Below are positions 8,977 through 17,525 of a DNA stretch of 64,000 bases, in pieces. The translations under genes were made by a program, and so were the position numbers. Every line of letters starts with the position of its first letter. Position 1 is the stretch's first letter. The DNA comes from DASXUG01 sp036504995 (GTDB lineage Bacteria; Pseudomonadota; Gammaproteobacteria; Burkholderiales; Methylophilaceae): assembly GCA_036504995.1 (NCBI GenBank), contig DASXUG010000008.1, positions 310,001 to 374,000 of the forward strand, read 5' to 3'. The notes under the pieces are model-generated. The model was not told the DNA's origin and searched no databases. It saw only the letters and a list, made by a program, of their open reading frames with translations.

Positions 8977-10551
8977 ATGTTATCTCTGCAAGAAGAAATC
9001 ACACGTCGTCGTACCTTTGCCATTATTTCACACCCAGATGCTGGTAAAACCACATTGACTGAAAAACTGTTATGGTTTGGTGGTGCAATTCAAGTTGCTG
9101 GTGAAGTGCGTGGGCGCAAAGCAGCGCGCCATGCCACCTCTGACTGGATGGAGCTAGAGAAGCAACGTGGTATTTCTGTTACGTCCTCTGTGATGCAGTT
9201 TCCATATCGCGAACATATGATTAACCTGCTCGACACCCCTGGCCATGACGACTTTTCTGAAGATACCTATCGCACATTAACCGCAGTGGACTCTGCTGTC
9301 ATGGTGATTGACTCCGTAAATGGTGTGGAAGCACAAACCATCAAGCTTTTAAACGTATGCCGTATGCGCGATACGCCTATCATTACGTTTATCAACAAGC
9401 TAGATCGTGAAAGCCGTCCACCTATTGAATTGTTGGATGAAATTGAATCCACCTTAGGCATGGAATGCGCACCTATGACTTGGCCAATCGGCATGGGTAA
9501 GGGTTTCAGAGGGGTTTATCATTTATATAATGATGAAATTGCCTTTTTTGACCCCCGTGCTGAAAAAGGGACGTCTGAAATCATTAAAGGCCTTAACAAC
9601 CCTCGCTTAGATGAAGTGATCGGACGGCAGGCAGAAGAGTTACGCGTGGACATTGAACTGGTGCGCGGTGCATCACACAGCTTTGATAAAGAGCGTTATT
9701 TGAGCGGCAAACAAACTCCTGTGTTTTTTGGTTCTGCGATTAACAACTTTGGTGTGCAGTCTTTACTCGATGCGGTAGTTGATTTATCCCCTCCTCCACA
9801 AGCACGCGATACGGCAAGTCGTTCAGTTGCACCAAACGAAGATAAATTTTCTGGTTTTGTATTTAAAATTCAAGCCAACATGGATCCGAAGCATCGTGAC
9901 CGCATCGCTTTTTTACGTGTTTGTTCGGGGCGATTTGAGCGTGGGATGAAAATCAAACAAGTCGCCAGTGGCAAAACCTTAAGTGTTAATAACGCCATTA
10001 CATTTATGGCGCAAGACCGCACGACCATGGACGAAGCTTACTCAGGCGATATTATCGGTATTCCCAATCATGGCACGATTAAGTTGGGTGATACATTCAG
10101 TGAGAATGAAAGTTTAAAATACATTGGTATTCCCTCATTTGCGCCTGAATTTTTCCGCAGAGCAAGGATTAAAAATCCAATGAAAATGAAACAGTTACAG
10201 ATTGGCCTTAAACAGCTCTCTGAAGAAGGTGCTGCGCAGTTATTCCGTCCCCTTCTATCCAATGATCTGATCTTAGGCGCGGTTGGTATGCTCCAGTTTG
10301 AGGTTGTTGCGCATCGCTTAGAACACGAATATAGCGTAGATATGATTTTTGAACCTTTTGACTGTTACACCGCTCGCTGGTTAAAAGGTAGCGATGCGGA
10401 TTTAAAAGCTATCGCTGACAAATATGGTTTTAACGTAGGGTTGGACAGTGCAGATGATTACGTTTACCTTGCTCCCAATCGCGTTAATCTACAAATGGCA
10501 CAAGAGCGTTACCCAGACATACAGTTTTTAGAAACCCGTGAAATCGCCTAA
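8977..10551 (+). CDS. prfC: Peptide chain release factor 3
   Basis: A 524-residue translational GTPase that recycles RF1/RF2 from the ribosome after peptide release. Near the N-terminus are the G1 motif HPDAGKTTL, the G3 motif DTPGHDD and the G4 motif NKLD. The EF-G-like domains II and III follow. The length matches the family (about 530). The ATG at 8977 gives the standard MLSLQEEITRRRTFAIISHPDAG start. It is divergent from htpG and overlaps the following ychJ-like gene by 14 bases, so the two are probably cotranscribed. Confidence 0.97.
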   Translation: MLSLQEEITRRRTFAIISHPDAGKTTLTEKLLWFGGAIQVAGEVRGRKAARHATSDWMELEKQRGISVTSSVMQFPYREHMINLLDTPGHDDFSEDTYRTLTAVDSAVMVIDSVNGVEAQTIKLLNVCRMRDTPIITFINKLDRESRPPIELLDEIESTLGMECAPMTWPIGMGKGFRGVYHLYNDEIAFFDPRAEKGTSEIIKGLNNPRLDEVIGRQAEELRVDIELVRGASHSFDKERYLSGKQTPVFFGSAINNFGVQSLLDAVVDLSPPPQARDTASRSVAPNEDKFSGFVFKIQANMDPKHRDRIAFLRVCSGRFERGMKIKQVASGKTLSVNNAITFMAQDRTTMDEAYSGDIIGIPNHGTIKLGDTFSENESLKYIGIPSFAPEFFRRARIKNPMKMKQLQIGLKQLSEEGAAQLFRPLLSNDLILGAVGMLQFEVVAHRLEHEYSVDMIFEPFDCYTARWLKGSDADLKAIADKYGFNVGLDSADDYVYLAPNRVNLQMAQERYPDIQFLETREIA

Positions 10552-10927
10552 GCATGAATGCCCGTGTGGTAACGGCATGCAGTATGAACAATGCTGCCAA
10601 CGTTACCATGCTGGCAATCCAGCTCCAACAGCGCTTGAGCTTATGCGGTCACGCTACAGCGCCTATGCTCTGGGTCTTGAGGCTTATCTACTAGCAACTT
10701 GGCACATTAGCACATGCCCTACTTCGCTTGCGCTAGCCAACGATAATCATATCAAATGGGTAAGCCTGCTAGTCAAAGAATATAAGCTACTGACAGAAAA
10801 TACTGCCTCAGTCGAGTTCATTGCACGCTACAAAGTTAACGGAAAGGCGGAAAGCTTGCATGAAATCAGTTTATTTGAAAAAAATAATGGTTACTGGTTT
10901 TACATACGTGGAGATTTCCAATCTTAA
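10538..10927 (+). CDS. ychJ: YchJ-family (UPF0225) SEC-C motif protein
   Basis: A 129-residue cytoplasmic protein. It opens with a SEC-C type zinc-binding motif (CPCGNGMQYEQCC, residues 9-21) followed by the RYHAG...TALELMRSRYSAYALG segment typical of YchJ. The C-terminal half is an NTF2-like fold (ISLFEKNNGYWFYIRGD). The start is a GTG at 10538 inside the end of prfC; no in-frame ATG exists before the zinc motif. It is probably translated by coupling to prfC. The biochemical role of the family is not established. Confidence 0.88.
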   Translation: MKSPKHECPCGNGMQYEQCCQRYHAGNPAPTALELMRSRYSAYALGLEAYLLATWHISTCPTSLALANDNHIKWVSLLVKEYKLLTENTASVEFIARYKVNGKAESLHEISLFEKNNGYWFYIRGDFQS

Positions 10928-11309
10928 AAGTACCAACTAATCTAGTCTTGGTTAATCCAACCTTTGCCGAGTAGGCCGAATTACTACTTGCACCTAGATC
11001 ATTAATTGCAAAATCAATGCCAAACTTTGTCATAAAAAAACCATAGACCTTGATGCACACCTTAACATTTGTTTACAATGTGTCTACTAAGCTCATCAAT
11101 GCTAGACTTTGAGGCTTTTTGAAGCGCAATTACTGCCTTGTCAACAAGACTTAATAGATAAGTGTATTGACATTGGTGCCGCAACGGTAGTCTAAATGGA
11201 CTATTGCCAGATGAGCACCATAAAATTACTATACTTAAAAGGCTGTATTCTACTTGTTACTGTTGTGGTAGATCGCTCATATTGAATTCAATTAATAAAG
11301 GTTATTTTT
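10928..11309. other. 382-base intergenic region before the carrier-protein cluster, with a possible promoter
   Basis: No convincing gene is present here. A possible sigma-70 promoter for the downstream cluster is TTGACA (11167-11172) with TCTAAA (11191-11196) after an 18-base spacer, leaving a leader of about 110 bases. A short palindrome, CTTGT-CA-ACAAG, is visible near 11137. The carrier protein gene has AAAGG about nine bases before its ATG. The promoter call is tentative. Confidence 0.35.
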
Positions 11310-11558
11310 ATGGCAAACGATACGGTTATACGTGTACAAAAAGTTTTACACCAACATGCTGAATTATCAAAAGAAGCAACTACATTAAATCCTGATGACG
11401 ACCTATTTGCTGCTGGCATGAGTTCTCGTGCCACAGTTGGCGTGATGTTGGGATTGGAGTCTGAGTTTGATATTGAGTTTCCAGACTCGATGTTGCGCCG
11501 TGATGTATTTGAAAGTGTTCGCTCAATCTCGACTGCTGTAGAAAGTCTTACTTCCTAA
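11310..11558 (+). CDS. Stand-alone acyl/aminoacyl carrier protein
   Basis: An 82-residue four-helix carrier protein. The phosphopantetheine attachment site is Ser39 in DLFAAGMSSRATV, equivalent to the DSL serine of ACPs. The conserved second-helix pattern LESEFDIEFPDSML follows. It differs from the fatty acid ACP at 26.6 kb, which has GADSLD. Carrier proteins of this small type accompany SerRS-like amino acid:[carrier protein] ligases, and such a ligase lies two genes downstream. I therefore infer that it carries an amino acid as a thioester rather than a fatty acyl chain. It is the first gene of the cluster. Confidence 0.9.
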   Translation: MANDTVIRVQKVLHQHAELSKEATTLNPDDDLFAAGMSSRATVGVMLGLESEFDIEFPDSMLRRDVFESVRSISTAVESLTS

Positions 11559-11743
11559 TTTACTCAAAGTATAGATTTTAGTAGCTTACAAATTTATCAT
11601 TCGGTAAAGTCACACTGCCAATAGAATGGTTTCGGCGCAAGCGCAGCATGCATGGTGATTGCCACTGTGCGCAAGAAATCACAAGCAAAATCCGACCGTA
11701 CAATGGCGTTCTGGGTTTGAAAATGTATGTTTAAGGGGAAAAC

Positions 11744-12913
11744 ATGAGTTCGCAAGCTGAAATTAACGAAAGAATTGCTATAGTTGAACGTATTGGTCGG
11801 GAAATTGCTCGTGTACACGCTGACGATGTAGATCAAAAAAGCCGTTTTCCAATTGAAGCCGTTAATGCCCTACGAGAAGCTGGTGCATTTAAATGGCCGA
11901 TACCAGTTGAGTTTGGTGGGGTTGGTGCAGATCCGAATGAGTTAGCGAAAGAGTGTGCGGCTTTAGGCCAAAATTGCGCTTCAACAGCTGCGATTTTAGC
12001 TATGCATCACACGCAGATTTTGTGTGCAGTGCACCATGCAAACGGTAACCCCGACATCGAAGAGTATATGCGTCGTGTTGCTAAAGAAAATAGAGTAATC
12101 GCATCTATTACTTCTGAAGTAGGCCCAGGCGGTAATATGCGTCACAGTAACTGCGCCGTTGAGACGAATAATGATCAATATAGTCTAGTGAAAAATGCAA
12201 CAACGACCTCTTATGCAGGCTACGCAGATGATCTGATGATTACAGCCAGAAAAGACGGCAATGCTGCGCACGGAGATCAAGTGCTAGTTATTGCTGAACG
12301 CGGTAACTTTGAATTAAAAAATGTTGGTGTCTGGGACACACTGGGCCTACGTGGAACCTGTAGCCCTCCAGCGTTGGTTGAAGCTCACGGAAATGCATGG
12401 CAGGTAATGAAAACACCATTTGCCGAAATGGCAACTTACACGATGGTGCCAACTGCGCATATCTTTTGGTCAGCATTTTGGTATGGCATAGCTAAAGATG
12501 CCGTCAACAAATGTAGAGAGTTACTAAGGCTCAAAGCGAGAGCTATGCCTGGCACAATCCCAATGGGAGCTAATAGAGTAGTAGATATTGATGCAAGTTT
12601 ACAGTCATTAGAATTTGAAGTTTTTGGTATGGCGAATGAATATACAATTGCATTAGCCGCTAAAGATACGCAAAAAATCACTAGCTTGGCTTATGCAATA
12701 CGTGTGAATGCACTAAAGCTGTCAGCCTCTCGTTCAGCCATTGCGATAGTGACAGAAGCACTTTCCATTATTGGCATACAAGCTTATAAAAATAACGGTC
12801 AATTTTCTCTTGGACGCAATCTTCGAGATGTTCACTCCTCGGTCATGCAAGTTCACAATGACCGTATTCAACAAACCAATGCATCCATGCTGCTCGTCCA
12901 TAAAGGCAATTAA
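11744..12913 (+). CDS. Acyl-CoA dehydrogenase-like flavoprotein acting in the carrier-protein cluster
   Basis: A 389-residue member of the acyl-CoA dehydrogenase superfamily: alpha N-terminal domain (residues 1-110, ending ASTAAILAMHH), beta domain (ITSEVGPGGN ... GVWDTLGLRGTCSP, 125-215) and helical C-terminal domain with RNLRDVHSSVMQVHNDR near 360. I do not see the usual catalytic glutamate context of fatty acyl-CoA dehydrogenases. The C-terminal part resembles the type-2 domain also found in flavin monooxygenases of the DszC/HsaA kind. It may oxidise an aminoacyl thioester on the carrier protein; whether by dehydrogenation or oxygenation is open. AAGGGG precedes the ATG. The stop is two bases before the ligase gene. 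Confidence 0.85.
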   Translation: MSSQAEINERIAIVERIGREIARVHADDVDQKSRFPIEAVNALREAGAFKWPIPVEFGGVGADPNELAKECAALGQNCASTAAILAMHHTQILCAVHHANGNPDIEEYMRRVAKENRVIASITSEVGPGGNMRHSNCAVETNNDQYSLVKNATTTSYAGYADDLMITARKDGNAAHGDQVLVIAERGNFELKNVGVWDTLGLRGTCSPPALVEAHGNAWQVMKTPFAEMATYTMVPTAHIFWSAFWYGIAKDAVNKCRELLRLKARAMPGTIPMGANRVVDIDASLQSLEFEVFGMANEYTIALAAKDTQKITSLAYAIRVNALKLSASRSAIAIVTEALSIIGIQAYKNNGQFSLGRNLRDVHSSVMQVHNDRIQQTNASMLLVHKGN

Positions 12914-12915
12914 TC

Positions 12916-13830
12916 ATGACCGATCTCAATACACAACACTTGCAGTTTAAACAACAACTATTTGATAATAAACTACTATTCAATAGCGGCGTACAAGGTA
13001 TTGTAGGTAGGGGTCCGCAAATTGTAGAGTTGGTGCAAGCATTACACGCTATGGTTGACCGTGAGTCACGTAAAGATGGCGCAGTTAAAGTGGCCTTTCC
13101 ACCCGTTGTACCGCGTGAGCTATTAAGAACAGTCGGTTATATGGGTAACTTTCCACAACTTAGCGGCTCTATCCACTCATTTACTGGTGGTGACAAAGAA
13201 CATGTAGCCTTACTAGAAACCGTAAAAACTGGTGAGGACTGGACGCCACATCTTGTACAAACTGACGTTACCCTAACCCCTGCTAGCTGTTATCCACTCT
13301 ACCCTACCCTTGCAGGAAATCTGCCAGATGGTGGCGTTTTGTTCGATTTAAACTGCTATTGCTTTAGACACGAACCATCAAACGACCCAGCGCGTCTGAT
13401 GAGCTTTGAAATTAGAGAGAATGTACGCGCAGGTAGCCCAGAAGAGGTCCAAGCTTGGCGTTCTAGTTGGCTAGATCGTGGTTTTGATATTATCAAGGCA
13501 CTAGGTTTGCCTGCTGTATTAGATACGGCAAGTGATCCATTCTTTGGCCGTGGTGGTCGCTTTATGAAGGCCAGTCAAAAAGAAATGGAATTGAAATTTG
13601 AGATTCTTGTAAATATTTGGGGTGAAGATAATCCGACTGCGGTTGCTTCATTCAATTATCACCAAGACCACTTTTCGCATTTATTCAATATTCATACCGC
13701 CAGCGGCAGCGATGCCCATACTGCCTGCTTAGGGTTTGGTATTGATCGCTTAGTGATTGGCTTACTCAAAACGCATGGTTTTGATATGAGCAAATGGCCT
13801 GCCAGTGTAAGAACACAATTAATGCTATGA
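12916..13830 (+). CDS. Amino acid:[carrier protein] ligase, SerRS-like class II synthetase catalytic domain
   Basis: A 304-residue homologue of the catalytic core of atypical (archaeal-type) seryl-tRNA synthetase without the N-terminal tRNA-binding domain. Motif 2 is CYCFRHE (147-153) and motif 3 is GFGIDRL (273-279). Cys125 (in TPASCYP) and Cys271 (HTACLGFG) with a glutamate near 165-168 fit the Cys/Glu/Cys zinc site that binds the substrate amino group. Characterised relatives from Bradyrhizobium and Agrobacterium activate glycine or alanine with ATP and load it on a phosphopantetheinyl carrier protein instead of tRNA. The partner here is presumably the 11.3-kb carrier protein. It overlaps the DUF1839 gene by four bases (ATGA). 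Confidence 0.92.
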   Translation: MTDLNTQHLQFKQQLFDNKLLFNSGVQGIVGRGPQIVELVQALHAMVDRESRKDGAVKVAFPPVVPRELLRTVGYMGNFPQLSGSIHSFTGGDKEHVALLETVKTGEDWTPHLVQTDVTLTPASCYPLYPTLAGNLPDGGVLFDLNCYCFRHEPSNDPARLMSFEIRENVRAGSPEEVQAWRSSWLDRGFDIIKALGLPAVLDTASDPFFGRGGRFMKASQKEMELKFEILVNIWGEDNPTAVASFNYHQDHFSHLFNIHTASGSDAHTACLGFGIDRLVIGLLKTHGFDMSKWPASVRTQLML

Positions 13831-14819
13831 ACCAGTTACCTACCAACATTTTTGCGCTTACGCCTGAGCAGTTTCACGCTCACGCTTTATTGCATAATTT
13901 TGAGCAAAATTTTAGAGAAACTAACTGCTATTCTGATTTGGTTATCGAAATTGTCAACGGCTTGGGCCTTAACCCGATTGCTTGCCTTGGCTACAGTGTT
14001 GCGGCAGACTTTGAGGGTGACCAATGGACATTTGGCAAGCCATCACATCATGATTTAGAAGCGCTATACGGCATTCGTATTGAAGAACTGTCGCTGTATC
14101 GACCACTGATTGATCAAATCGTTACACAGGTGCAACGTGGCTCTATCCCTCTACTAGAGGCTGATGCGTTTCACCTACCAGACACGGCGGGAATTGATTA
14201 TCGCAGCAATCATGTAAAAACAACCATTGGCATTACAACCATTGATGTTGAAAAAAAATATATGCATTATTTTCATAATGCGACTTTTGCAAAATTAGAG
14301 GGTGAAGATTTTGATGGCGTGCTGAAACCATTGGCATCTCAACACAAGGGTTATTTACCCCCCTATTGTGAAATGGCCAAATTGGATAATGTAAAGCTGC
14401 GCCCAGACACTGAACTACGCGCTATTGCGCTTGAAAGCGTCAAATTTCATATGCGTAAGCGCCCAACAAGCAATCCTATGCAAAAATATGCAGAGGCAAT
14501 GACAGCACATCAGCAAGCAATTATTGATGGTGGATTGCCCATCTATCATAGTTATACCTTTGTCGCATTGCGACAACTAGGCTCAGCGCACCAATTGGGT
14601 AGTCACTTTTTACAATGGTTAGCAGAAGGCAATGCCGATTTAATCAGCGCCGCCGAGGCATTTGAGCAAATATCCACGCTCGCCAAGACTTTAGTACTAA
14701 AGCTAGCGCGTGTGGCCAATAGCGGAAAACCAGCTGATTTAACGGGTGTATTTGCAGAACTATCTGCACTTTGGGTAAAAGCAGACCAACACTTAAAAAC
14801 CGCGCTTCAATCACTTTAA
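13827..14819 (+). CDS. DUF1839 protein, candidate papain-fold (BtrH-like) aminoacyl transferase
   Basis: A 330-residue protein of the DUF1839 family, which has no established function that I know of. It starts at the ATG of an ATGA overlap with the ligase stop, so translation is coupled. Visible conserved points are Cys34 at a helix start (ETNCYSDL), EADAFHLPD (111-119), His129 (NHVKTT) and YFHNA (148-152). A Cys, then a VDxxxLP-like segment, a His and an Asn/Asp about 20 residues later is the layout of papain-like acyltransferases such as BtrH, which moves an aminoacyl group from a carrier protein to an amine. I infer a similar transfer role; this is a hypothesis from pattern only. Confidence 0.8.
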   Translation: MNQLPTNIFALTPEQFHAHALLHNFEQNFRETNCYSDLVIEIVNGLGLNPIACLGYSVAADFEGDQWTFGKPSHHDLEALYGIRIEELSLYRPLIDQIVTQVQRGSIPLLEADAFHLPDTAGIDYRSNHVKTTIGITTIDVEKKYMHYFHNATFAKLEGEDFDGVLKPLASQHKGYLPPYCEMAKLDNVKLRPDTELRAIALESVKFHMRKRPTSNPMQKYAEAMTAHQQAIIDGGLPIYHSYTFVALRQLGSAHQLGSHFLQWLAEGNADLISAAEAFEQISTLAKTLVLKLARVANSGKPADLTGVFAELSALWVKADQHLKTALQSL

Positions 14820-14838
14820 ATAGAGCAGGACTTTACCA

Positions 14839-17400
14839 ATGGTGGGCATCAATCACAAATTCTCACCCACGCAATCTGCAATTGCATCTGATGCACAGAT
14901 TGTGTGTTTGGATAAAGGATTTTCGTGGCTCAATACTGAGCATTTAGCCTTTGAATCCCCCATTGATATTGACTGGACAACTGCAAAACCAGTAGCAACC
15001 ATGCCCTGCACGGTTGCCATGATGGTAAATGATGAAGCAAAACTTGCCACGCTCAACAGCGAAGATCATTGGTTTACTACTGAATTTGCATTGCCCGAAA
15101 AACAGCCGAAGCGCGTGTTGCTGCAATTAGATGGTCTACTCACATATGCTGAGGTCTACATTAACCAGCAGTTAGTGTTGACATCAAGCAATGCTTACCA
15201 CAGCAACATTATTGACATTACCACACACTTAAAACAATCCAACCAACTGGCCATATGTTTTAGAGCAATTGCCCCAAAACTCGCAAAAAAACACCCTCGC
15301 CCTCATTTTGCTACCAGGTTGATTAACGAACGTAACTTACGTTTTATTCGTACCCCCATTTTGGGCTACACTCCAGGCTTTTCAGCGCCCACGCAAGCAG
15401 TTGGCCCTTATCGACCAATACGCCTTATCTGCGAACAACAAATCAGCATTATTTCAAGCTTCGTCAATGCTCAACTTATCAGTGATAATAGTGGCGCATT
15501 GGCGGTTGATGTATGCCTAGAGTTTATCGATAGCTATATTGCAGATGCTAGCCTAATCGTGCTCAACGATAAAAACGAGTTAGTGGCTAAAACTGCGCTC
15601 AATATTAGCAATGAAAGCGCTCACCACTACAGGTTAACCACCCAGTTCACCGTAGAGGCTATCAACGCCTATTGGCCGCATACGCACGGCAAACCAGAAC
15701 GTTATAGCGTATTGCTTGAGATCACCGAAAAAGATTCAAGCACTACCTCCATCGCCCTAGGGAAATATGGTTTTAGACGCATTGATCGTGTGAGCCCGAA
15801 AACCTTTTCCCTCAAAATAAATGATGTTCCAATGTATCTAAGAGGCGCGTGTTGGACACCGATGAACCCCAAAAGCTTGCTAGTTGATGCTAGCCAACTA
15901 CGGGAGAGATTACTGTGGTTACAAAGCTCGGGCATGAATATGCTACGCATCCCGGGCAATATGCTTTACGAAAGCGACGCATTCTATGAGTTGTGTGATG
16001 AGTTAGGCATTTTGATTTTTCAAGACTTTGCCTTTGCAAATTTTGATTATCCTGATTCTGATGAAGCGTTTGTAGACAGTATTAAACAGGAGGCTAAACA
16101 CTTCTTAGCCAAGCACGGCGGACGACCGTGCCTTACTGTACTCGCTGGTAATAGCGAGGTGGCTCAGCAAGCCAGCATGATGGGGCTAGAACTTAACCAC
16201 CTGAATAATGCTATCTTTGACCAGCATTTACCCGCCATTGTCAACGAACTTGCCCCCAACGTACCTTACGTGCGCTCGAGCCCTAGTGCCGATGGCATCC
16301 CCTTCCATTCAGGCAACGGGCCATCGCATTACTATGGTGTAGGCGGTTACCGCAGAAGTTTTGACGATGCTAGGCTGTTCAAGGGGCAGTTTGCTTCAGA
16401 GTGTCTCGCATTCTCGCATGTGCCAGAAGATGAAAGTCTGCGTACATTCTTTGGTGGCGAAATCATTCCACCACACGACCCACGCTGGAAAAACGCCGTT
16501 CCAAGAGATGTAGGTTCTGGTTGGGATTTTACCGATATTACAGATCATTACGTGGAGCGTTTATTTGAAATAGACGCGACAAAACTAAGAACCATTGACC
16601 AAGAACGCTATCTTAATTTCTGCCGCGCAGCCACCGTTGAAGCAGTAGAAAGAACCCTTTCAATTTTTAGGGCAGACTCAGCACAGGGGCGTGGGGCGCT
16701 AGTGTGGTTTTTACATGATCTAAAGTCAGGTGCAGGTTGGGGTTATATTGATACGCTTGGCCGTCCAAAATCGGCATTTTATGGGCTAGCGCGTACAGCT
16801 CAACCTACCGCTCTCTTATTTGTTGATGAAGGGCTCGAAGGGCTTGCGGTATATCTAGTTCACGATGGTAGCCAAGCATTAACCTGCAACCTTAGTATCA
16901 CTCTAGTGACTGCTGATGGTCGTATTTATGAGCAAAAACAACAAACTTTAACTTTAGAACCAAGAAGTGTTCAGCGCATAAGTGTAGATTTATTTTTAAA
17001 TCGCTTTGTTGACTCTAGCTATGCATACCGCTTTGGTCCGCGAGCTTTTACTAGCTGTATCGCTACAATAAAAAACAGCACGGGAGAGGATTTATTACAA
17101 AACACCTACGCATGCCCTACAGAAACCCATCAGCTTAACCATGACTTGGGCTTAATAGGCACAATAAGCATGAGAGATGATGGACAATACCAATTAACGC
17201 TTTCATGTAAAGCGCCTGCATTCTACGTGGTTATAGACACCCCTGCTTTTACTCCAAGTGATAATTACTTTCATCTCATTCCAGGTTTTGATAGAGTGGT
17301 ATTACTTAAGAGTAACGGCAATCAATCCTTACCTCATGGTAGAATACGTGCATTGAATACCAAAAACAGCTATCCAATAAAACTAATGGATGCAGAATAA
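14839..17400 (+). CDS. Glycoside hydrolase family 2-like protein (beta-mannosidase type)
   Basis: An 853-residue protein with the family-2 architecture: jelly-roll sugar-binding domain (about 60-200, ending PTQAVGPYRPIRL), immunoglobulin-like domain, then a TIM barrel (about 320-600, LRGACWTPMNP ... LRIPGNMLYES). The acid/base glutamate is Glu440 in AGNSEVAQQ and the nucleophile is Glu521 in FASECLAF, so both catalytic residues are kept. There is no signal peptide, so it should act in the cytoplasm, unlike polysaccharide-degrading relatives. It starts 19 bases after the DUF1839 gene. A role in removing or transferring a sugar on the cluster's product is inferred; the sugar specificity cannot be read. 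Confidence 0.82.
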   Translation: MVGINHKFSPTQSAIASDAQIVCLDKGFSWLNTEHLAFESPIDIDWTTAKPVATMPCTVAMMVNDEAKLATLNSEDHWFTTEFALPEKQPKRVLLQLDGLLTYAEVYINQQLVLTSSNAYHSNIIDITTHLKQSNQLAICFRAIAPKLAKKHPRPHFATRLINERNLRFIRTPILGYTPGFSAPTQAVGPYRPIRLICEQQISIISSFVNAQLISDNSGALAVDVCLEFIDSYIADASLIVLNDKNELVAKTALNISNESAHHYRLTTQFTVEAINAYWPHTHGKPERYSVLLEITEKDSSTTSIALGKYGFRRIDRVSPKTFSLKINDVPMYLRGACWTPMNPKSLLVDASQLRERLLWLQSSGMNMLRIPGNMLYESDAFYELCDELGILIFQDFAFANFDYPDSDEAFVDSIKQEAKHFLAKHGGRPCLTVLAGNSEVAQQASMMGLELNHLNNAIFDQHLPAIVNELAPNVPYVRSSPSADGIPFHSGNGPSHYYGVGGYRRSFDDARLFKGQFASECLAFSHVPEDESLRTFFGGEIIPPHDPRWKNAVPRDVGSGWDFTDITDHYVERLFEIDATKLRTIDQERYLNFCRAATVEAVERTLSIFRADSAQGRGALVWFLHDLKSGAGWGYIDTLGRPKSAFYGLARTAQPTALLFVDEGLEGLAVYLVHDGSQALTCNLSITLVTADGRIYEQKQQTLTLEPRSVQRISVDLFLNRFVDSSYAYRFGPRAFTSCIATIKNSTGEDLLQNTYACPTETHQLNHDLGLIGTISMRDDGQYQLTLSCKAPAFYVVIDTPAFTPSDNYFHLIPGFDRVVLLKSNGNQSLPHGRIRALNTKNSYPIKLMDAE

Positions 17401-17525
17401 AAATAAAGGTGATTCAATTATCATTGTGATTACAACTAAAAAATAATAATAATCATCATGTAAGTTTTTCATTGTCAAAACGACCAATGATTTGAAGTGA
17501 AAGTGAATAGTACTCGGGGATTTTG

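Noticed and set aside
10866..11060. 64-codon minus-strand frame in the gap before the carrier protein
   Set aside because: It overlaps the end of the ychJ-like gene, has no ribosome site and no recognisable protein pattern.
11310..11558. Second fatty acid ACP
   Set aside because: The serine motif and helix-2 sequence differ from AcpP, and the neighbours are not fatty acid genes.
11597..11836. 79-codon minus-strand frame between the carrier protein and flavoprotein genes
   Set aside because: It overlaps the start of the flavoprotein gene on the other strand and its peptide shows no family features.
12916..13830. Seryl-tRNA synthetase
   Set aside because: Only the catalytic core is present and it sits beside a carrier protein; the ligase family fits better.
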